In this document: in pieces, positions 59,821-64,000 of the stretch
Position numbering within the stretch: position 1 is the first letter of the stretch
Layout: each line of letters begins with the position of its first letter
NCBI GenBank assembly: GCA_002482965.1
Contig: DLGZ01000032.1
Coordinates: 14,428 to 78,427 of the forward strand
DNA length: 64,000 bases
Direction of reading: 5' to 3'
Origin: Verrucomicrobiaceae bacterium UBA7681
GTDB lineage: Bacteria; Verrucomicrobiota; Verrucomicrobiia; Verrucomicrobiales; Verrucomicrobiaceae
Position numbers and translations under genes: made by a program
Notes under the pieces: generated by a model
What the model was told of the DNA's origin: nothing
What the model saw: the letters and a program-made list of their open reading frames with translations, nothing else
The model's database searches: none

Positions 59821-61161
59821 TTACTTCACGCTTTTGTTGTAGTGCCGTGGCAGCACCACCCGAAACGTCGAACCTGCCCCGGGGCTGGTCTCCAGTTCCA
59901 GACTTGCGTCCAGCAGTTCGCACAAACGCTTCACGATGGAAAGACCCACACCTTCTCCGGGCAGCTGACTGGCCGGGAGTGTCGTGGACTGCGCAGGCAC
60001 GGTGGGTGCGTTGCTGAGATCTCCCGAGTCCCGATCATGGGCGTTGATGTCATCGGCCGCGTGTGCGGTTTGCGTGGCTTCGTAAAGCTGGCGTGCCAGC
60101 GGTGCGCCGGGGCCGGCGTCCAGCCCGGGACCGGTGTCCTGAACACAAAACATCCAATCATTTGTTTCACCGCCTTTGCCAGGCCCCCAGATGACGGTGA
60201 CACCGCCGCTCTGCGTGTATTTGAGTGCGTTGAGCAGCAGGTTTTGCAGGATGCGCTGGATTTTGGCACGGTCGCCATGCACACGCATGGAGTCCGGCCC
60301 CTTCATCTTCAAATACAAACCTCGCGCCTGCGCCAGCGGCATGGACGTTTGGCAAAAATCCGCCAGCAGCACACCCGCATCAAAGGGCACCACCTTGCGA
60401 CTTTCCAGCCCGGCATCCAGCCGCGCCAGGCTCATCAGGTCTTTGAGCATTTCGTGCAGTGATGACACCCCCTTCTGCAACAAGGTGGCAAACTCATGCC
60501 TCATCGGTTCCGTAACGTTTTTTCGGTCCAGCACGGAAGTCGCCCCAGACACCACGCTCAGGCTGCCCTGCAAATCATGCGTCGCTTCGCGCCAGGCGGC
60601 CGCTCGCACCCGGTCCAGATCGTTCAGTGTGGACAGGGCCTGCTCCAGTTCACGCACATGCCCGTTCGCTTCTGCTTGATGCAGCCGCCAGTATTGCGTG
60701 GCGCTGTCACTGATGCCGTCCCAGCACAATTGAGCCCATGCGCGCCGCGCCGCTGGCAGAACCGCAGCCTCCAGGCCGGGATGCGCTGGACCATACATTT
60801 CCAGCTCCTCCATGACGGCCATTTGCAGATGCCCCCACTCCTGGGTCAGCTCGCGCAGCTGATAGCCCTGCTGCCAGCGCTGCAGCCCGTGCTCTGTGAC
60901 CTGGTCTTTTTCATTCTGCTGTGCCTGGAAGCTTTCAACTTCAGGCCAGGCGCGCAGCCGGAGGGCGAATGAATCCAGCACGCCGGGGATGTGGTCGTTA
61001 AACTGCAAGCGCGTCAACGAGGTGGCGATGGTCAGCTCTGCCACGTTCTCCGTCGCGGTTCGCCACCGTTGCAGGAGGAAATCTCGCTTCTCACCGAGGT
61101 GGGTTGCGAGCGCGCTCAGCTGTTCTCGCGTTTTGGCCGTTTCCTGTTCAGTGGCTACCAT
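59821..61161 (-). CDS. RsbRD-type sensor histidine kinase
   Basis: 446 residues, soluble. The first 170 residues resemble the RsbRD N-terminal domain (RDFLLQRWRTATENVAE, HGLQRWQQGYQLRELTQEWG). HisKA follows with REATHDLQGSLSVVSG (His195) and then HATPase_c with LLLNALKYTQSG, DTGPGLDAGPG and GEGVGLSIVKRL. A Gly/Thr/Ala-rich insertion of about 50 residues separates the two G boxes of the ATPase. A second protein with the same N-terminal fold is encoded 34 bp upstream, suggesting a pair. Confidence 0.88.
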   Translation of the reverse strand: MVATEQETAKTREQLSALATHLGEKRDFLLQRWRTATENVAELTIATSLTRLQFNDHIPGVLDSFALRLRAWPEVESFQAQQNEKDQVTEHGLQRWQQGYQLRELTQEWGHLQMAVMEELEMYGPAHPGLEAAVLPAARRAWAQLCWDGISDSATQYWRLHQAEANGHVRELEQALSTLNDLDRVRAAAWREATHDLQGSLSVVSGATSVLDRKNVTEPMRHEFATLLQKGVSSLHEMLKDLMSLARLDAGLESRKVVPFDAGVLLADFCQTSMPLAQARGLYLKMKGPDSMRVHGDRAKIQRILQNLLLNALKYTQSGGVTVIWGPGKGGETNDWMFCVQDTGPGLDAGPGAPLARQLYEATQTAHAADDINAHDRDSGDLSNAPTVPAQSTTLPASQLPGEGVGLSIVKRLCELLDASLELETSPGAGSTFRVVLPRHYNKSVK

Positions 61162-61195
61162 TTGATTCGTCCCTGGTGAATTTGATCATGCATGC

Positions 61196-61633
61196 TCAAC
61201 TGAGACCACAGATAGACTCGGTGCCATCAATAATCATCTCATCAATGAAACGATGCAGAGTGGTGACGATGAACAGGCATGAGGCTGCACCAAATTCTGC
61301 ATGCATATCTTTGAACTCTCGCAGGTGGTAGATGAGAATGGCGCGGAGTTGCATGAACTCGCGCAGCATTTCAGGGAGTTCGTAACCCTGCCTCAGGCGT
61401 GTGGAACCGTGCTCCCCGGCATCTTTGACCGATTGCCCGGCAACCACCTCGCTGCCGTAATGCGGTAGTGTGTTGATCAGATTCTCAAAAATTTCAGGAA
61501 GGTGGTTCGTGAGCGCGATCGTGCTCAATCTCTCAGCATCCATGATTGCCTCGTCGGCGCGCACTCGCTCCAGCCATTCACTGATGATCAGCACCGGGAT
61601 CTCGCTGAAGTAGAGTGGGAGGTGCCGTTTCAT
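61196..61633 (-). CDS. Stand-alone RsbRD-type sensor domain protein
   Basis: 145 residues from the ATG at 61633. It is the RsbRD N-terminal domain only: MKRHLPLYFSEIPVLIISEW and HGSTRLRQGYELPEMLREFM correspond to the N-terminus of the kinase that follows. It has no kinase or output part. It may act as a regulator or competing partner of the downstream kinase in one operon. The operator at 61689 lies 56 bp before it on this strand. Confidence 0.75.
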   Translation of the reverse strand: MKRHLPLYFSEIPVLIISEWLERVRADEAIMDAERLSTIALTNHLPEIFENLINTLPHYGSEVVAGQSVKDAGEHGSTRLRQGYELPEMLREFMQLRAILIYHLREFKDMHAEFGAASCLFIVTTLHRFIDEMIIDGTESICGLS

Positions 61634-61688
61634 CAAGTTCAATGGGTCGCAACACCCCACCATGAACAGCACCACGCAGACTCACCAT

Positions 61689-61702
61689 GGAGTGTTCACC
61701 CC
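61689..61702. promoter_or_regulatory. Palindromic operator between divergent genes
   Basis: GGAGT-GTTC-ACCCC with 4-bp spacer, between the RsbRD gene (minus strand, start 61633) and the small membrane protein gene (plus strand, start 61738). On the plus strand the strong -10-like TATTCT (61726-61731) is centred 33 bp from the palindrome centre (61695.5). On the minus strand only a weak TTCATG (61661-61666) lies at about the same distance. Confidence 0.72.
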
Positions 61703-61737
61703 ATTGGCGGCGGCCGCAGAAGCGGTATTCTTGCCTC

Positions 61738-61989
61738 ATGAGTTCATCCTCCCCTCGACGATCCAGATCCACCGGCTGCCTCTTCACGTTGCTGCAACTG
61801 CTGGCGGTATATCTGCTCAGCCACGGTCCGGTTATGGCCTTGTATTCGAGCAAGCGCATCGAAGGCCCCGTCCCCAACGCTGTCACCGTCATCTATCAGC
61901 CCCTGCACTGGCTCTACGAGAACACCCCTCTCGGCAGCCCGATGACCGCCTACGATGGCTGGTGGGGTAATCTGCTGAAGAAGTCCTGA
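61738..61989 (+). CDS. Small hypothetical membrane protein
   Basis: 83 residues, SSSSPRRSRSTGCLFTLLQL then LAVYLLSHGPVMALY: a basic N-terminus, one hydrophobic helix and a periplasmic or cytoplasmic tail (NAVTVIYQPLHWLYENTPLG). No family is recognised. The -10 at 61726-61731 puts the likely transcription start at about the ATG itself, so it may be leaderless or use a later start. Confidence 0.6.
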   Translation: MSSSSPRRSRSTGCLFTLLQLLAVYLLSHGPVMALYSSKRIEGPVPNAVTVIYQPLHWLYENTPLGSPMTAYDGWWGNLLKKS

Positions 61990-62084
61990 GCTGCCCAGAG
62001 TTCCCTGCCAACAAAAAGGAGGAAGCGGCTGGCTGCTCATGCCGGCCACTTCCATGCAAAAAATGTCTAACTGTTCGCACAAAG

Positions 62085-62100
62085 TAGGGTTTCACCCCAT
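62085..62100 (+). promoter_or_regulatory. Palindromic operator upstream of the 74-residue gene
   Basis: TAGGGT-TTC-ACCCCAT, a 3-bp-spacer copy identical over 16 bp to the site at 62404-62419. It lies 54 bp before the ATG at 62155. A weak hexamer GAGTCT (62123-62128) is at the expected -10 distance (33.5 bp). Confidence 0.65.
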
Positions 62101-62154
62101 CGCAGGTGGATCCCGTGCGGACGAGTCTGCCCACAAGCCCCCCCAAGCTGACTC

Positions 62155-62379
62155 ATGACCACGCCCCCTGACATTCCCATCCCCGCGCAATCACCCAAAT
62201 TCAGCATCGAGGCCGCCCGAATTCTGCTTGAGCAGGCGCTGGAAGCCGAGAAATCAGGCGAAAACGCAGAGGAGGAGTCGGCCCATAAACGCGCCATGAA
62301 TGCCTATACCGGCGCTTCCGTTACGGTGCCGCCTGTGGTCATTGCCACACCGGCGACCGCCGCTCCTAATCAGTCATAG
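62155..62379 (+). CDS. Small hypothetical protein
   Basis: 74 residues, Pro- and Ala-rich at both ends with a helix in the middle: SIEAARILLEQALEAEKSGE and NAEEESAHKRAMNAYTGA. No membrane helix or known domain is seen. It lies between two copies of the operator, so it is part of the same regulon. Confidence 0.6.
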   Translation: MTTPPDIPIPAQSPKFSIEAARILLEQALEAEKSGENAEEESAHKRAMNAYTGASVTVPPVVIATPATAAPNQS

Positions 62380-62403
62380 CCAATCTTGGCGAATGATTAT
62401 AGG

Positions 62404-62419
62404 TAGGGTTTCACCCCAT
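62404..62419 (+). promoter_or_regulatory. Palindromic operator upstream of the kinase-like gene
   Basis: TAGGGT-TTC-ACCCCAT, identical to the site at 62085. The -10-like AATAAT (62442-62447, 5 of 6 matches to TATAAT) is centred 33.5 bp from the palindrome centre (62411), the best example of the spacing. The ATG of the gene is at 62518. Confidence 0.78.
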
Positions 62420-62517
62420 GGCTAGCCTGCCGCCGCTGGCGAATAATAGACGCTGAACAGCCGCACCAGCCAGGGATCGAGCCTCGATGCCCAGGGTGCT
62501 GCTTTTTCAGAACAAGC

Positions 62518-63240
62518 ATGAGTGAGACCCTGTTGAGCCAACTGTCAGTCCATTACCTGGCGGCATTGCGCACCCATCTGGAACAAGGCCGTCAGACGAG
62601 CCTGCTGCCTGCCCATGAGCTGGGCACTGAGGCGGTGAATGTCGGTCTCGAGACGCTGGATCTCGCCAAGGTGCACCATCAGGCCCTGGAGACTCTCATT
62701 CTGCCTACTTGCTCCTCCGTCATGCGCGATGAGATGACCCTGCGTGCGGAGGTGTTTTTCACCGAAGCCATCGTCCCCATCGAAAAGACGCACCGCTTCG
62801 CCTTGGAAGCCCATGCTGACTTGCAGCAGCTGCAGGAGCGGCTGGGACAGCGTACTCTCGATCTGGCAGAGTCCAATCGTGACCTCCAGCAGGGCATCAC
62901 CAAGCGCATGACCGCCGAGGCTGCGCTGGAAAACAGCGAACGCGTCTCCGGCCAGCTGCTTCATGATTCCCGTCTGCTGGAGCAGCAGCTGAAGGACATG
63001 ACACGGCAGATCATGTCCGCAGATGAAGTGGAGAGGAAGAAGATGAGCCTCCAGCTCCATGACGACATCGGCCAGACCTTGCTGGGCATCCACATGCGCC
63101 TGCTGACTTTGAAAACGCAGATGGTCGCCAGGCATGCGGGACTCAATCAGGAAATCGCCACCACGCAGCGGCTGGTGGAGGCCGCCGTGAAAACCATCAA
63201 CCAGTTCGCCCACGAATTCGGCATTCCCCATGAAATATAA
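62518..63240 (+). CDS. Kinase-like protein lacking the ATPase domain
   Basis: 240 residues. The N-terminal region (ALRTHLEQGRQTSLLPAHEL, GLETLDLAKVHHQALETL) matches that of the next protein and resembles the RsbU/KaiA-like N-terminal fold. A coiled coil and a HisKA_3 dimerisation region follow (SLQLHDDIGQTLLGIHMRL, phospho-His near residue 181). It ends where the HATPase domain would begin (FAHEFGIPHEI). Its stop overlaps the start of the next gene by 11 bp. It can probably be phosphorylated by a partner but cannot phosphorylate itself. Confidence 0.78.
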   Translation: MSETLLSQLSVHYLAALRTHLEQGRQTSLLPAHELGTEAVNVGLETLDLAKVHHQALETLILPTCSSVMRDEMTLRAEVFFTEAIVPIEKTHRFALEAHADLQQLQERLGQRTLDLAESNRDLQQGITKRMTAEAALENSERVSGQLLHDSRLLEQQLKDMTRQIMSADEVERKKMSLQLHDDIGQTLLGIHMRLLTLKTQMVARHAGLNQEIATTQRLVEAAVKTINQFAHEFGIPHEI

Positions 63241-64000
63241 GCGCATTGATCTTTCGCGTCATTATCACGCAGCTTTGCAGCACTTCTTGAGGGAAGGTCC
63301 GGCGGCGAGCATGGCACCCGCGCATCAGCTCGGGCACCAGGCCATCACCCTCGGGCTGGAGACGCTGGATCTGGCACGCATGCATGAGGTCGCCCTCGTT
63401 TCGCTGGTGCTGCCAAGCTACTCATCCAGCACCAATGACGGCCTGATGGGACGCGCTGGCTTGTTCTTTGCCGAAGCCATCACCCCCATCGAGGAAACGC
63501 ATCGCGGAGCACGTGAGGCCAATATTCACCTCAATCAAATGGTCCACACGCTGAGCCTGCGCACGCATGAGCTGGCCGCCTCCGTCGAGGATCTCAAGCA
63601 GGAGGTCGTGCATCGCAGGGCCATCGAGGAGACTCTCCGCATCAGCCAGCAGACCTCCAGCGATCTGCTGCAGAAGTCGCGCGAATTGCAGGAAGAGCTG
63701 CGCCAGCTCTCACGTCAGCTTCTCTCCGCGCAGGAGGAGGAGCGCAAAAAAATCAGCCGCGAGCTGCACGACGTCATCGCGCAGACCCTCACGGGCATCA
63801 ATGTACGCCTGGCAGCTTTGAAAACAGATTCTTCGGTCAGCAAAAAGGACCTTCAGGGCAAGATCACCAGCACCCAGGAGCTGGTGGAAAAGTCGGTGGA
63901 CATTGTCCACCGCTTCGCACGTGAACTGCGCCCCTCAGTGCTGGATGATCTGGGACTCATCCCCGCACTGCAGGCATTCATGACCGGCTACATGAAAGAC
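63230..64000 (+). CDS. Sensor histidine kinase of the NarL-partner type, cut by the window end
   Basis: At least 257 residues, continuing beyond the window. The N-terminus (AALQHFLREGPAASMAPAHQ, GLETLDLARMHEVALVSL) is paralogous to the gene before it. The HisKA_3 box is SRELHDVIAQTLTGINVRLA with phospho-His near residue 180, and the window ends in RPSVLDDLGLIPALQAFMTG, the usual lead-in to the HATPase domain. The ATG at 63230 overlaps the upstream gene by 11 bp, which suggests translational coupling. Confidence 0.85.
   Translation, partial: MKYKRIDLSRHYHAALQHFLREGPAASMAPAHQLGHQAITLGLETLDLARMHEVALVSLVLPSYSSSTNDGLMGRAGLFFAEAITPIEETHRGAREANIHLNQMVHTLSLRTHELAASVEDLKQEVVHRRAIEETLRISQQTSSDLLQKSRELQEELRQLSRQLLSAQEEERKKISRELHDVIAQTLTGINVRLAALKTDSSVSKKDLQGKITSTQELVEKSVDIVHRFARELRPSVLDDLGLIPALQAFMTGYMKD

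Noticed and set aside
61642..61658. GGGTCGCAACACCCC next to the operator at 61689
   Set aside because: Arms and spacing do not fit the palindrome, so I did not count it as a tenth site.

Overview
The window looks like chromosomal DNA from a member of the Verrucomicrobia, probably close to Prosthecobacter; this is inferred from gene content, not from a marker gene. The clues are a paired Tat-exported DUF1501 protein and DUF1549/DUF1553 protein, autotransporters built of beta-strand repeats, pseudopilins with GspE, GxxExxY, REP-type transposase and DUF2235 genes, a high-GC coding style, and many short hairpin repeats between genes.

Layout. 0-1 kb: a truncated gene, two palindromic operators, and genes for a tiny DUF3309 membrane protein and a Gly/Tyr-rich lipoprotein. 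1-2 kb: a decayed gene and a tRNA-Leu whose anticodon reads AAG. 2-10.7 kb: secreted hydrolase, DUF2235 lipase-like lipoprotein, a YdeI-type protein ending in a CDGSH iron-sulfur motif, a MITE-like element with an 11-bp target duplication, a partial copy of the CDGSH tail, a 60-bp perfect palindrome, and a carboxypeptidase-regulatory-fold protein. 11-19 kb: two autotransporters with nearly the same barrel and unrelated passengers. 19.4-24 kb: P-loop ATPase and partner, a DUF2314 lipoprotein, moaC. 24.6-33.6 kb: DUF1501/DUF1549-1553 pair, membrane sulfatase-superfamily protein coupled to a GxxExxY gene, L,D-transpeptidase, REP-type transposase. 33.7-41.3 kb: hybrid histidine kinase, receiver, GspE-type ATPase and four pseudopilins. 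41.8-46.4 kb: rhodanese, metallo-hydrolase, a NadD-NadK fusion, transglutaminase-like protein.

46.5-64 kb holds the most interesting part. A minus-strand operon encodes a small acidic protein, acetate kinase, phosphoketolase, class I fructose-bisphosphate aldolase, a histidine-phosphatase-family enzyme, a HAD-like remnant and a GH130 enzyme. It is followed by sensor genes (PAS histidine kinase, CheB-CheR-PAS protein, two RsbRD-type proteins, a kinase lacking its ATPase domain overlapping a complete paralogue) and small stress-type genes (DUF2383 ferritin-like, DUF4142, tiny membrane proteins).

This part is tied together, and linked to the DUF3309 gene at 0.4 kb, by nine copies of a palindrome GGGGT-N3/4-ACCCC in gene-upstream regions. 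At the four sites with the best -10 hexamer, the palindrome centre lies 33-33.5 bp from the centre of the -10, where a class II activator would sit. I read this as an undescribed regulon, perhaps for oxygen or energy stress, controlling a phosphoketolase-acetate ATP-yielding route together with its own sensors. The regulator itself is not identified in the window.
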